A stretch of DNA of 64,000 nt from Alphaproteobacteria bacterium (GTDB lineage: Bacteria; Pseudomonadota; Alphaproteobacteria; Rhizobiales; Devosiaceae): contig JAHJWO010000013.1 of NCBI GenBank assembly GCA_018828145.1, positions 1 through 64,000 on the forward strand. Direction: 5' to 3'. The position numbers were made by a program, and so were the translations under genes. This document shows, piece by piece, positions 1 through 8,450 of the stretch (position 1 is the first letter of the stretch; each line of letters opens with the position of its first letter). The notes beneath the pieces are model-generated. The model saw nothing but the letters and a program-made list of their open reading frames with translations. It did no database searches and had not been told where the DNA came from.

Positions 1-363
1 CCAAAACACGAAAGGAAAAACCCGCCCCTTGACCGCCCCCGCGTCGCGGGAAACTATCGTCCAACCGGGTCAGTTCTCAATGACAATCCCGGGTCAAATC
101 CTGGCGACAATCAACAGCCTACGGGGTTCCGGACAAGGCAATCTGCATCCATGTCGCAGCGCGCAGTCCAATACAGGCGGCGGAAATTGTCTTGGGCGAA
201 ACCCTCGCAAGGCAGGGCCCTGTGAGCAAGTTGAGGGCACTGGTCTGGAAGCTGGCTGAGGACTACACGCCCGTTAGCATTCGCCTGTTCATTCCCTGAC
301 AGGCCGCATGCGGTTCCAGTGGTAGCCTTGATTGTGACGTCCGCTGCTAAGCCTGTCCGCTGC
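1..363. other. No gene recognised at left edge
   Basis: Only short, overlapping open frames occur here, none with a recognisable domain or a good ribosome binding site. It is probably intergenic or decayed DNA inside the putative island. I see no repeat, RNA gene or clear promoter in it. Confidence 0.4.
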
Positions 364-1002
364 TCATTGCCAATTGTCGACCAATTCCTGCATCGTCTCC
401 AATACCGCATCTTGGCTATAGGGTTTGGCGACGAACAGAGCACCCGGAGGAAGCGCATGCACGTCCACGTCAAGGCGACCGGATGTGACCATGATCTGCA
501 CGAGCGGCCATCGATCATGGACGATCGCCGCCAGCTCAAGTCCATCCATGCCGAGGCCCATGTTGATATCCGTGAACATCATTCCGATGGCGCTATGGCC
601 GGTCAACATGGCCAGTGCCTCAGCGGCGTTGCTAGCTTCCAAAACCTCGAATCCCTCCTCTGCCAGAGAGCCACTCATGCCCATTCGCACCAGGGCGTTG
701 TCTTCAACTATGAGCACGACGACAGCTGGAACGTCACAGAGATCGCCCCAGTCCGGGTCCCAAAGAGTGCGGTCGCCGCTCACAACCAACCGCGTGCGGT
801 ACCGGTCCGCCATGGCGATGCCGGCAACCATGGCAAGATGGACAGGAAGACAGGACTGCAGATCGCGGATGTCGCTGCGATTGTTGAGATGGCGCCGGAT
901 TGGTCCTCTTACGTCACCCCGAGTGGAACCGTTCAGGGTCTTGAAGAGATGAAGCGTTACGGAGACGTCGGACGATACCGTCATGTAGCGGAATGACTTC
1001 AT
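364..1002 (-). CDS. Response regulator with C-terminal receiver domain
   Basis: The protein has 212 residues. Residues about 94-212 form a CheY-like receiver domain: acidic pair E100/D101, phospho-acceptor D145 in a MMFTDINM strand, T173/S174 after the fourth strand, and K193 in the AKPY motif. There is no output domain after it, so it probably acts by protein contact, like the single-domain regulators common in Rhizobiales. The ATG at 1002 has a strong AAGGAG site about 7 bases upstream, so the roughly 90-residue N-terminal part seems to be translated. I recognise nothing in that part, which is arginine-rich and unlike a receiver domain. No partner kinase is nearby. The receiver assignment is firm; the role is unknown. 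Confidence 0.8.
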   Translation of the reverse strand: MKSFRYMTVSSDVSVTLHLFKTLNGSTRGDVRGPIRRHLNNRSDIRDLQSCLPVHLAMVAGIAMADRYRTRLVVSGDRTLWDPDWGDLCDVPAVVVLIVEDNALVRMGMSGSLAEEGFEVLEASNAAEALAMLTGHSAIGMMFTDINMGLGMDGLELAAIVHDRWPLVQIMVTSGRLDVDVHALPPGALFVAKPYSQDAVLETMQELVDNWQ

Positions 1003-1042
1003 GCCACCGCTCCTTTATGTCGCCAGGCGACAGGCACCGGCG

Positions 1043-1306
1043 TCAGGCTGTAACCCGCCGAGGCTCGTTTACGTTCCACAGTCGGCAGGGGCGCCAGGGA
1101 ACTGTGATGCCCTTACGCGGTACGACTGGTCGACGATCCATTGGCGGAGGAAAGTCATCGGGTGGCGGCGTGACGTCCGGATCCCGCGGTTCGGGATAGT
1201 TCGGTTCGAACGGACCAGGCTCTTCTTCAGGCAAGGAATCTGGATTGCCATCCGGCAACCTGTTCGGGTCTGCATCTCGGTCAGGATCGATGGGGGGAAA
1301 TGCCAT
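1043..1306 (-). CDS. Small proline/aspartate-rich hypothetical protein
   Basis: The frame encodes 87 residues. The first 60 or so are dominated by Pro, Asp and Glu in repeating PDP/PPP-like patterns, which implies a disordered acidic protein. A GGAG site lies 8 bases before the ATG. The C-terminal 20 residues change character and are basic. No family assigned. Low-complexity composition in a GC-rich genome can also arise by chance, so the gene call is moderate. Confidence 0.5.
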   Translation of the reverse strand: MAFPPIDPDRDADPNRLPDGNPDSLPEEEPGPFEPNYPEPRDPDVTPPPDDFPPPMDRRPVVPRKGITVPWRPCRLWNVNEPRRVTA

Positions 1307-1332
1307 TGTGGATCTCCATGCTGCTGACTGCG

Positions 1333-1575
1333 CTATGTGGACCTATCGGGTGCAGTGTGCCCTCCGTCCGCCGAATTTCCTCGAGCCGGTCTGGGTTGCG
1401 AGTTGCGAAGCAGATGGTCTGCTTGGCGTTCACGCAGGCAACGTTCGAGAGAAATGAACCAAAACTCCTGTTCTCGGCCCCATGGCCGCCCGGCCTGCTC
1501 CCAGAGAAAGTAAGCGGTTTCCCTGACGTGGCGGTCAAATTCCCGGTCGATGAACGGTTCGTGTGCCTCTTCCAT
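1333..1575 (-). CDS. DUF2934 domain protein
   Basis: This 80-residue protein carries the DUF2934 signature: an ETAYFLWEQAGRPWG stretch followed by a conserved aromatic helix (EFWFISLERCL). The function of the family is unknown; such genes are frequent in Rhizobiales. The start chosen is the ATG with GGAGG 5 bases upstream; a GTG two codons earlier is less well placed. A second DUF2934 gene is at 42536. The tail after residue 60 is polar and unconserved. Confidence 0.8.
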   Translation of the reverse strand: MEEAHEPFIDREFDRHVRETAYFLWEQAGRPWGREQEFWFISLERCLRERQADHLLRNSQPRPARGNSADGGHTAPDRST

Positions 1576-1626
1576 TCTCACCTCCCGTACGGGATGCTCC
1601 GCCCCTGCTCGAGACGGAGCTGCTTG

Positions 1627-1962
1627 TCACATGGCGCTGGCGGTAAACCTGCCCTCGTCGCAGAGCTCAACTGTCAACTTGTTAAGATCGATCTTAGTAC
1701 CATCCTCAAGCCAGCCTTCGAGAGAGGCCGTGTCCGTTGTCGAAGCGGCATCTGTCTTGGTGGTATCAGGGGTGACTGTTGTGGAGCTGGCTGTCGTGGC
1801 GGTCGTCTTGCGCAGCTCGTCGCATTTGGCTTGAACCTCTGCAACCTGATCTGTTGGGACAGCCTTGCCGCCGATCATGTGCTCTTCCTGCGCGAGGGAA
1901 ATGCCGGGGAATGCCACCGCGGAAACAATCGCAGCGACCGACAGAAGTGATCTGACATTCAT
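1627..1962 (-). CDS. Small secreted hypothetical protein
   Basis: The 111-residue protein begins with a clear Sec signal peptide (MNVRSLLSVAAIVSAVAF, cleavage probably after SLAQ near residue 25). A polar mature part follows with a Thr/Ser/Asp/Ala-rich linker (about 53-79) and a short C-terminal segment containing two cysteines in total (CDEL and CDEG), which could form a disulfide in the periplasm. AAGGAG lies 8 bases before the ATG. No domain recognised. Its neighbours are small accessory genes. Confidence 0.7.
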   Translation of the reverse strand: MNVRSLLSVAAIVSAVAFPGISLAQEEHMIGGKAVPTDQVAEVQAKCDELRKTTATTASSTTVTPDTTKTDAASTTDTASLEGWLEDGTKIDLNKLTVELCDEGRFTASAM

Positions 1963-2034
1963 TGCATATCTCCTTTGATGACCCCTTTGGCGTGGGGCAA
2001 CATCGTTAACGTCCGTTCCGCACGCGAGTTGCCC

Positions 2035-2139
2035 CTAACCGATAATGTGATCAAAAAGGAACCACGTGGTCCGCCCGTTATCTGTCCCTACGGTTTCACC
2101 ATCATTGCGAACTGGTCGCGGCCAACCAGCCTTCGCCAT
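2035..2139 (-). CDS. Possible 34-residue ORF
   Basis: A short frame starts at an ATG with AAGG about 9 bases upstream and encodes a small polar peptide beginning MAKAGWPRPVR. It lies in an otherwise unexplained stretch and is read in the same direction as its neighbours. There is no domain evidence, so this is only a candidate. Confidence 0.2.
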   Translation of the reverse strand: MAKAGWPRPVRNDGETVGTDNGRTTWFLFDHIIG

Positions 2140-2270
2140 TTTCGTTGACCTTTTTTGCGTCCGCTCACTCCAATATTTCGTCCAGAACCGGACTGGCTGC
2201 ACTCCACCCCATTGCAGCCGAAAAGTTGCGTTAAGCAACTTCCGCAGCTCAATGCTGACTGGAGAGCGAG

Positions 2271-2570
2271 CTAGAGGACGACGGTGTAGGCCAGTGAAAA
2301 CACGGCAATTAGCGCGATGGCCCATACTGCAAAGTCGATAAGGCGTTCCCATTCGCGCCTTTGGTTCAAGTTGACGATTGAAGGGTAATTTTCATGTTCC
2401 GACGGCCGAGTGACCGCCGTATCAGCTTGCTTCTTCCACTTCAGGTTCTTCGGGTCACCAAGCGCATGGTCGACGCGAAACCGCTGTGGAGGATCACCCC
2501 ATTTCAGGCGCCTGAACGCAAAGAGGTTTGACCCTTGGCGCTGTGCCTCGATCTTGGGTTGCCTGTTCAT
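2271..2570 (-). CDS. Hypothetical protein with C-terminal membrane helix
   Basis: The frame encodes 99 residues: a polar, basic N-terminal 70 residues and one hydrophobic helix at about 78-98 (WAIALIAVFSLAYTVVL) running to the very end. This suggests a tail-anchored or single-pass inner membrane protein. The ribosome binding site is weak. No family recognised. Confidence 0.4.
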   Translation of the reverse strand: MNRQPKIEAQRQGSNLFAFRRLKWGDPPQRFRVDHALGDPKNLKWKKQADTAVTRPSEHENYPSIVNLNQRREWERLIDFAVWAIALIAVFSLAYTVVL

Positions 2571-2644
2571 GAGAAAACACTGCCCGGAGAGGGCAGCATC
2601 GTCCAGAGCACCGAGGCTCCATCCTTAATCAGACACCAACGCGT

Positions 2645-3115
2645 TTAGTTGTTTGCCTTAGATGGAGATCTCTTCTTCCTCGCTGGCACGACCGGTTTGA
2701 CCGAGGCCTTACGGCCCAGTCCGTTGGACTTTGCCAGTGCAGATCGTGTTGCGGCATAGTCTGGTGCGACCATCGGGTAATCCTTCGGCAGGCCCCATTT
2801 GGCGCGGTATTGATCAGGCGTCATGCCGAGGCCAGCGAGATGCCGCTTCATTGATTTGAACTTCTTTCCGTCATCCAGGCAGATGATGAAATCCGGCGTG
2901 ACCGACTTTTTGATCGGCACCGCAGGCTTTAGTTCTTCAGTCTGCGGCTCGGCGGAGGCCGACGAGAGTGAACGCATTGCGCTGTGGGTGCTTGCGATCA
3001 GCGCTGGCAGGTCTGTTGGAGAAACCGCATTATTCGATACATAGGCAGAGACGATTTCGGCAACCTGCTCCATGCGGATAGCATCGGTCATGCTGCGTTC
3101 AGTAATGTCATTCAT
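2645..3115 (-). CDS. Ros/MucR-family transcriptional regulator, incomplete zinc site
   Basis: From the ATG at 3115 the protein has 156 residues. The C-terminal half has the Ros/MucR pattern: SVTPDFIICLDDGKKFKSMK, then MTPDQYRAKWGLP and DYPMVAPDYAATRSALAK. Family members regulate exopolysaccharide, motility and virulence genes by binding AT-rich DNA. By position the zinc ligands are C79, D82, H92 and residue 97. Here residue 97 is Gly instead of His, so the classical zinc site looks incomplete, as in some rhizobial MucR paralogs that fold without zinc. The N-terminal half is variable. A TTG at 3136 is an alternative start. In this island it may be an accessory MucR paralog and not the chromosomal master copy. 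Confidence 0.85.
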   Translation of the reverse strand: MNDITERSMTDAIRMEQVAEIVSAYVSNNAVSPTDLPALIASTHSAMRSLSSASAEPQTEELKPAVPIKKSVTPDFIICLDDGKKFKSMKRHLAGLGMTPDQYRAKWGLPKDYPMVAPDYAATRSALAKSNGLGRKASVKPVVPARKKRSPSKANN

Positions 3116-3204
3116 TGACGGGGCTTTCTCTCGCAAAACCTGGAAACTCTGCCCAGCATGGGGTGGTTGGTCTACTGCCTAGGCTGCTTCAGGTTCTTCA
3201 TTGG

Positions 3205-3411
3205 CTAAGAGACCATTAGCACATCAGGAGAAACGTCCAGCGCCTTTGCGAGTTTCTCCACGACATCCAAGCTCACGTTGCGCTGACCGTTTTCGACCTC
3301 GCTGAGGTAGGCGCGTTTCACCCCAGCCTCAAAGGCCAGTTGCTCTTGCGTCCAGCCTTTGTCTTTGCGGGCCTGGCGCACATTTTGGCCAAACGTCTCG
3401 ATCAATGTCAT
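3205..3411 (-). CDS. XRE-family HTH regulator
   Basis: This is a 68-residue single-domain Cro/CI-type protein: five-helix HTH with GWTQEQLAFEAGVKRAYLSE as helices 2-3 and the following E-x-G-x-R-x-V turn. Such proteins bind short palindromes as dimers. Two matching TGTCC-N8-GGACA-type sites lie in the divergent promoter region at 3445-3512, so self-regulation is likely. There is no toxin-like partner next to it. The family call is firm; the target is inferred from the operators. Confidence 0.85.
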   Translation of the reverse strand: MTLIETFGQNVRQARKDKGWTQEQLAFEAGVKRAYLSEVENGQRNVSLDVVEKLAKALDVSPDVLMVS

Positions 3412-3444
3412 GTCCGCAAACTCTGTTGCGGTCGGCTGCTTCTC

Positions 3445-3462
3445 TATCCCCTATAGGGGACA
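3445..3462. promoter_or_regulatory. Putative XRE operator 1
   Basis: TATCC-N8-GGACA, one mismatch from the fully symmetric form found 50 bases downstream. It contains the perfect palindrome CCCCTATAGGGG. It lies between the XRE gene and the divergent small secreted gene. Confidence 0.5.
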
Positions 3463-3494
3463 ATCCGGTTTACACCTGTGCCATCTGACACTAT

Positions 3495-3512
3495 TGTCCC
3501 TGATAGTGGACA
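3495..3512. promoter_or_regulatory. Putative XRE operator 2
   Basis: Perfectly symmetric TGTCC-N8-GGACA. A second, overlapping inverted repeat CACTAT-N8-ATAGTG runs 3489-3508. It sits about 20 bases before the start of the gene at 3531, a position suited to repression. Confidence 0.5.
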
Positions 3513-3530
3513 TTTGATGGTGAGGCGCAC

Positions 3531-3782
3531 ATGCGAGGCTTGGTGTTGGCGGCGATTTTGGTTGTAACGATTGGTGGGGTTGGCGTTGCTGCTGACCAAG
3601 CAGCGCCTGTGATAATGGACCATTCAGGTCCGACCCAAGCCAGCGTGATCAATCCCTATGAGCTGCTTGACCTGACACCCGAGCAGCTAGCCGAACGCTT
3701 CCCCAATTTGCCGGCGGCAGAACTCGACAAGCTGGTGTTCAAGATAGCCGACATCAACTCCATGCGCACGCTGCCGCGCTGA
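3531..3782 (+). CDS. Small secreted hypothetical protein
   Basis: The 83-residue protein has an N-terminal hydrophobic signal (MRGLVLAAILVVTIGGVGVA, cleavage near residue 21). The mature part of about 60 residues is predicted helical: LLDLTPEQLAERFPNLPAAELDKLV resembles short repeat-forming helices. It is divergent from the XRE gene and just downstream of operator 2, so it is probably its target. Function unknown. Confidence 0.65.
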   Translation: MRGLVLAAILVVTIGGVGVAADQAAPVIMDHSGPTQASVINPYELLDLTPEQLAERFPNLPAAELDKLVFKIADINSMRTLPR

Positions 3783-3942
3783 CCCCATAGCAGGCGAACA
3801 GATCCCTCTGCACGCTTGCTGACTTGCCCTGTTGGTTCGACGCCTGTCCAGCCAGCAGGGTATTGTTGGTTTAATAGCACGCAACTAGCACGTAAGAATT
3901 GTGGTGCTGATATATATGACTAAAATAGCGGTTTGCTCCGCA

Positions 3943-3986
3943 TCATAATCCGTGTGTCCCCAGTTCAAATCTGGGCTTCGCTACCA
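3943..3986 (+). other. 3' half of a tRNA (CAT anticodon): likely island attachment site
   Basis: The sequence fits canonical tRNA geometry from position 33 to the end. It has U33, anticodon CAT (3944-3946), AA, 3' anticodon stem TCCGT, five-base variable loop, T-arm CCCAG-TTCAAAT-CTGGG, 7-base acceptor strand CTTCGCT, A73 and CCA. The 5' half is absent. The bases before 3943 do not pair with the anticodon stem, and no AGCGAAG-like acceptor strand is found at the right distance. This is what remains distal to an element inserted at a tRNA-Met-like gene: the intact tRNA would lie to the left, outside this window. The break inside the anticodon loop is typical of tyrosine-recombinase crossovers. 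Confidence 0.7.
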
Positions 3987-3991
3987 TTTCA

Positions 3992-4018
3992 AACCCCCGG
4001 GAAACCGGGGGTTTTTTG
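3992..4018 (+). terminator. Rho-independent terminator
   Basis: Perfect 9-bp stem AACCCCCGG / CCGGGGGTT closed by a GAAA tetraloop and followed by a T-run. It starts six bases after the tRNA CCA end, so it was probably the original terminator of the tRNA gene. Confidence 0.85.
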
Positions 4019-4166
4019 TTTTCTGGCCCTGTACGATGGGATGCGACGCGGCGGCTGCGCGGGGTGCCTTTGCCTGTTGCGGCGGGAGACTATCGGGGAG
4101 ACACTGCCAAGTTGGGGCACCAGACGGCGGCGACGCGCCGGCGGAGTTCATTCCGGGGAGCAGTGC

Positions 4167-5363
4167 ATGGCCGATGGGAATGGCGGTTTCGTCCTCACGC
4201 TCAATGGCGGTTCGTCGAGCCTGAAGTTCGCGTTCTATGCGGCCGGACAGGCGGCGCCGGACATGCGCGGGCAGTTTGACCGGCTGGGCCGCGCCGGTAC
4301 CACATTCCGGGTGCGGCGGGCGGATGCGCGGCAGGAGGAATTGCCGGTCGAGGCCAAGGATCATGCCGGCGCGCTCGCCTATCTGTTCGACTGGCTCGAC
4401 ACGACGATGGCGCAAGCCAAGCTCGTCGCAATTGGCCATCGCATCGTCCATGGCGGGCCGCGATACCGCAGCCATAGTGTGGTGGATGATGCGCTGGTCG
4501 AGGAACTTGGGCGCATCGTGGACTATGCACCCGAACACCTGCCGGCCGAGATCGCGATGCTGGAATTCTGTCGCGAGCGGCATCCGGGCGTGCTCCAGCT
4601 CGCCTGCTTCGACACTGCGTTTCATCGGGACATGCCGACCGTTGCGCGGCTGTTGCCGCTGCCGCGGCGCTTTGCCGGGGTGGAGCGCTATGGCTTTCAC
4701 GGCCTCTCCTACAGTTTCCTGTTGCAGGAACTGGAACGCTCATACGGCCAGGACGCGGCCCGGGGGCGGCTGATCCTGGCCCATCTGGGCAATGGGGCCA
4801 GCCTGGCGGCGGTGCATGGGGGGCGCAGCGTCGATACCTCCATGTCGTTCACGCCGGCCGCGGGCATTCCGATGGGGACGCGGACCGGCGATATCGATCC
4901 TGGCCTGGTTCGCTACCTGGCCAAGACCGAGGGGATGGATGCGGAGGCATTCGACCGCATGGTCAACCATGAGTCGGGCCTGCTCGGGGTTTCCGGGACA
5001 AGCTCGGATCTGCGCGAGTTGCTGGCTGCGAAGGGGAGCGATCATCGTGCGGCCGAGGCGGTCGACCTGTTCTGCTATCGCGTCAGGCAGGCGATAGGCG
5101 GGTTTGCGGCGGTGCTGGGCGGGGTCGACCGGCTCGTCTTCACCGGCGGGATCGGGGAAAATGCGCCGGTGATCCGCGAACGGGTCTGCGCCGGGCTGGA
5201 ATTTCTCGGAATTGCGCTCGATCAAGGTTTCAACGCGCAAGGCCGTGCAATCATCTCCACGCCTTCCAGCGCGGTGCCTGTCCATGTGATGGCAACGGAC
5301 GAGGAGGCGATCATCGCCGAAGCCGTCACTGCCCATCTGCAGCAGGAGAACCTTGCGTCATGA
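4167..5363 (+). CDS. ackA: Acetate kinase
   Basis: The 398-residue protein converts acetyl phosphate and ADP to acetate and ATP in the cytoplasm. Visible family signatures are the N-terminal phosphate loop [21 protein letters not shown], the catalytic region [46 protein letters not shown] and the C-terminal [10 protein letters not shown]. The start chosen is the ATG with GGGGAG 6 bases upstream; longer versions of the frame would run back through the tRNA fragment and terminator. It overlaps the phosphoketolase gene by 4 bases, so acetyl phosphate made by that enzyme is presumably its substrate. No phosphotransacetylase gene is nearby. Confidence 0.95.
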   Translation: MADGNGGFVLTLNGGSSSLKFAFYAAGQAAPDMRGQFDRLGRAGTTFRVRRADARQEELPVEAKDHAGALAYLFDWLDTTMAQAKLVAIGHRIVHGGPRYRSHSVVDDALVEELGRIVDYAPEHLPAEIAMLEFCRERHPGVLQLACFDTAFHRDMPTVARLLPLPRRFAGVERYGFHGLSYSFLLQELERSYGQDAARGRLILAHLGNGASLAAVHGGRSVDTSMSFTPAAGIPMGTRTGDIDPGLVRYLAKTEGMDAEAFDRMVNHESGLLGVSGTSSDLRELLAAKGSDHRAAEAVDLFCYRVRQAIGGFAAVLGGVDRLVFTGGIGENAPVIRERVCAGLEFLGIALDQGFNAQGRAIISTPSSAVPVHVMATDEEAIIAEAVTAHLQQENLAS

Positions 5364-7717
5364 CGCCCCTCAATCCCGAGCTTCTGAGCAGGATCGACGC
5401 CTATTGGCGCGCCGCCAACTACCTGTCCGTCGGGCAGATTTACCTGCGGGACAATCCACTGCTGCGCGAGAAACTGACGCTGGCGCATGTCAAGCCGCGA
5501 CTGCTCGGGCACTGGGGCACGACGCCCGGGCTCAATTTCATCTATGTGCATCTCAATCGCATCATCCGGGAGCTGGATCTCAATTCGATCTATGTCACCG
5601 GACCGGGGCATGGCGGCCCGGGCCTGGTGGCCAATACCTATCTCGAGGGCACCTACAGCGAATTCTACCCCGAAGTCAGTCAAGACCTGGCGGGCCTCAA
5701 GCGGCTGTTCACCCAGTTCTCCTGGCCGGGCGGCATACCCAGCCATGTGGCTGCCGAAGTTCCCGGTTCGATCAACGAGGGGGGCGAGCTGGGCTATTGC
5801 CTGATGCATGCCTATGGAGCCGCGTTCGATAATCCGGACCTGGTGGTCGCCTGCGTGGTGGGTGACGGCGAGGCCGAGACGGGGGCGCTGGCGACGAGCT
5901 GGCACTCCAACAAGTTCCTCAACCCGGCGCGCGACGGCGCGGTGCTGCCGATCCTGCATCTCAACGGCTACAAGATTGCCAGCCCGACCATCCTGTCGCG
6001 GATCAGCCATGAGGAAATCGAGGCGCTGTTTCGTGGCTATGGCTATGCGCCCCATTTCGTCGAGGGCAGCGACCCCGAGGAGATGCACCAGAAGATGGCG
6101 GCGACGCTCGATGTCGTCATGGCCGATATTCGGGCGATCCAGGCGGAGGCGCGCGCCAATGGCTTTTCCCGCCGGCCGGCCTGGCCGATGATCGTGCTCC
6201 GCTCGCCCAAGGGCTGGACGGGGCCCGCCGAGGTGGATGGCAAACCGACCGAGGGGTCCTGGCGGTCACACCAAGTGCCCCTGGCCAAGCTTGCCGAGGA
6301 TCCGAGCCATCTTGGGGTGCTCGAAACCTGGCTGCGCAGCTACCGGCCGCAGGAGCTGTTCGACGAGGGCGGCCGGCTCGTCGCCGAACTTGCCGACCTG
6401 CCGCCGCGCGGAACGCGCCGCATGGGCGCCAACCCGCATGCCAATGGAGGCCTGCTGCTCGAGGACCTGAAGCTGCCGGACTTTCGAGACTATGCCGTTG
6501 ACGTGCCGGCACCGGGGGCGGTGGTGGCCGAGGCAACGCGCCATGCCGGGCAATTCCTGCGCGATGTCCTGCGGCTCAATGACGATGCGCAGAATTTCCG
6601 CGTCTTCGGACCGGACGAAACCGAGTCAAACCGGCTGGGTGCGGTGTTCGAGGCCACCGATCGCGTGTTCACGGGGGAACTGATCGCCAGCGACAGCCAG
6701 ATATCGCCCAATGGACGGGTCATGGAGGTGCTGAGCGAGCATCTCTGCCAGGGCTGGCTCGAGGGCTACCTGCTGACCGGCCGGCACGGGTTTTTCTCGT
6801 GCTACGAGGCCTTTATCCACATCGTGGATTCCATGTTCAACCAGCATGCCAAGTGGCTCAACGTCTCGCGCGAGATACCCTGGCGCAAGCCGATCGCCTC
6901 GCTCACCTACCTGCTGACCTCCCATGTCTGGCGGCAGGACCACAATGGCTTCAGCCATCAGGATCCCGGCTTCATCGATCACGTGATGAACAAGAAGGCG
7001 GATATCGTCCGGGTCTATCTGCCGCCGGACGCCAACACCCTGCTTTCGGTGGTCGATCATTGCCTGCGCAGCCGCGACTACATCAATGTGATCGTGGCGG
7101 GCAAGCAGCCGGCGCCGCAATGGCTGGATCGCGACGCGGCGGTGCAGCACTGCACGGACGGTGTCGGGGTGTGGGACTGGGCCTCGACCTGCGGCGAGGC
7201 GGAGCCGGATGCCGTGATCGCCGCGGCCGGCGATGTGCCCACGATGGAAGCGCTGGCAGCGACCATGCTGCTGCGGGAGCATTTTCCCGAGCTGAAGCTG
7301 CGCTTCGTCAACGTGGTCGACCTCATGACCCTGCAGGCGCCCAGCCAGCACCCGCATGGCATTGACGATGCGTCGTTCGACGCCATGTTTTCCAAGGCGG
7401 CGCCGGTGGTCTTTGCCTATCACGGTTATCCGGCGCTGATTCACCGGCTGACCTATCGGCGCACCAACCACCAGAACTTCCATGTGCATGGCTTCCAGGA
7501 AGAGGGGACCACCACGACGCCCTTCGACATGGCTGTGCTGAACCAGATCGACCGCTTTCACCTGGCGCGGGCGGTGGTCGACCGCGTGCCGGGGCTCGCG
7601 GCCCGGCGGGCAGAATTCTCGGCCTGGGTCGAGGCGAAGCTGGCGGCGCATAACAGCTACATTCGCGAAAATGGCGAGGACATGCCGGAGATCCGCGGCT
7701 GGGCGTGGCGGTCGTAG
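5360..7717 (+). CDS. xfp: Xylulose-5-phosphate/fructose-6-phosphate phosphoketolase
   Basis: The 785-residue TPP enzyme splits xylulose 5-phosphate (or fructose 6-phosphate) with phosphate into acetyl phosphate plus glyceraldehyde 3-phosphate (or erythrose 4-phosphate). Family features: [17 protein letters not shown] near residue 80, the TPP motif [19 protein letters not shown] near 170, and conserved C-terminal blocks ([38 protein letters not shown]). Length is normal. Its ATG overlaps the ackA stop, giving translational coupling and a two-step route from pentose phosphate to acetate plus ATP. It ends 3 bases from the convergent gene. Confidence 0.95.
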   Translation: MTPLNPELLSRIDAYWRAANYLSVGQIYLRDNPLLREKLTLAHVKPRLLGHWGTTPGLNFIYVHLNRIIRELDLNSIYVTGPGHGGPGLVANTYLEGTYSEFYPEVSQDLAGLKRLFTQFSWPGGIPSHVAAEVPGSINEGGELGYCLMHAYGAAFDNPDLVVACVVGDGEAETGALATSWHSNKFLNPARDGAVLPILHLNGYKIASPTILSRISHEEIEALFRGYGYAPHFVEGSDPEEMHQKMAATLDVVMADIRAIQAEARANGFSRRPAWPMIVLRSPKGWTGPAEVDGKPTEGSWRSHQVPLAKLAEDPSHLGVLETWLRSYRPQELFDEGGRLVAELADLPPRGTRRMGANPHANGGLLLEDLKLPDFRDYAVDVPAPGAVVAEATRHAGQFLRDVLRLNDDAQNFRVFGPDETESNRLGAVFEATDRVFTGELIASDSQISPNGRVMEVLSEHLCQGWLEGYLLTGRHGFFSCYEAFIHIVDSMFNQHAKWLNVSREIPWRKPIASLTYLLTSHVWRQDHNGFSHQDPGFIDHVMNKKADIVRVYLPPDANTLLSVVDHCLRSRDYINVIVAGKQPAPQWLDRDAAVQHCTDGVGVWDWASTCGEAEPDAVIAAAGDVPTMEALAATMLLREHFPELKLRFVNVVDLMTLQAPSQHPHGIDDASFDAMFSKAAPVVFAYHGYPALIHRLTYRRTNHQNFHVHGFQEEGTTTTPFDMAVLNQIDRFHLARAVVDRVPGLAARRAEFSAWVEAKLAAHNSYIRENGEDMPEIRGWAWRS

Positions 7718-7720
7718 GGT

Positions 7721-8431
7721 CTAGCGACCCCCGCGGGCGCGCCAGTCGGCAAAGGCCAGGGCGTGCTCTTCCTTGGTGCCGGGATAGAGGCCGATGATCG
7801 GCACGCCGGCCTTGACCTGCTCGACCACGAAATCCTCATAGACCGTCATTTCGACGGCCTCGTCGGCGACCTCGGCTGCGATATGCTGGGGAATGACGAT
7901 GACGCAGTCGGCGTCGCCGACGATGATGTCCCCGGGAAAGACCGCGACATCACCGCAGGCCACGGGAATGTTGAGATCGAGCGCCTCATGCAGGGTGAGA
8001 TTGGTGGGGCTCGAGGGGCGGTTGTGGTAGGCGGGGATATCGAGATCGCCAATTGTCGACGCGTCGCGGAAGCCGCCATCGGTAACCACGCCGGCGACGC
8101 CACGCACCATCAGGCGGGTGACCAGGATATCGCCGGCGGAAGCGGCGCGCGGGTCCTTGCGGCTATCCATGACCAGCACATGGCCAGTGGGGCAGGTCTC
8201 GACGGCCACGCGCTGCGGATGCGCCGGATTGCGGAATTCGGACAGCTGATTGCGGTCCTCGCGCGCCGGGATATAGCGCAGGGTGAAGGCCGGGCCGACC
8301 ATGTTGCGCGCCTTCGGCCTGATCGGGCGAACATCCTGGATGACCTGGTTGCGCAGGCCGCGCTTGAACAAGGCCGTCGCCAGGGTGGCGACCGAGACCT
8401 GCATCAGCTTCTGGCGGGTGGTTTCGTCCAC
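7721..8431 (-). CDS. RraA-family protein (aldolase/decarboxylase-like)
   Basis: From a GTG with AAGGAG 6 bases upstream the protein has 236 residues. It has the RraA/HMG-aldolase fold signature GVAGVVTDGGFRDAS (conserved R-D pair for substrate and metal) and the later PGDIIVGDADCVIVIP strand. The family includes RNase E regulator RraA, 4-hydroxy-4-methyl-2-oxoglutarate aldolases and oxaloacetate decarboxylases; members are often found in sugar-acid operons. It is last in the operon with the DapA-family and IlvD-family genes, so a lyase or decarboxylase step on a keto acid is more plausible than RNase regulation. The exact reaction cannot be read from sequence. Confidence 0.8.
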   Translation of the reverse strand: MDETTRQKLMQVSVATLATALFKRGLRNQVIQDVRPIRPKARNMVGPAFTLRYIPAREDRNQLSEFRNPAHPQRVAVETCPTGHVLVMDSRKDPRAASAGDILVTRLMVRGVAGVVTDGGFRDASTIGDLDIPAYHNRPSSPTNLTLHEALDLNIPVACGDVAVFPGDIIVGDADCVIVIPQHIAAEVADEAVEMTVYEDFVVEQVKAGVPIIGLYPGTKEEHALAFADWRARGGR

Positions 8432-8450
8432 GGCGGTCTCCTTGTGCGCC

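Noticed and set aside
3910-3986. Complete functional tRNA gene
   Set aside because: The T-arm, variable loop and acceptor 3' strand are perfect, but no D-arm, 5' anticodon stem or matching 5' acceptor strand exists at the right distance.
3933-4166. N-terminal extension of the acetate kinase reading frame
   Set aside because: It would be translated from the tRNA fragment and through a strong terminator; the ATG at 4167 has a good ribosome binding site and gives the normal family length.
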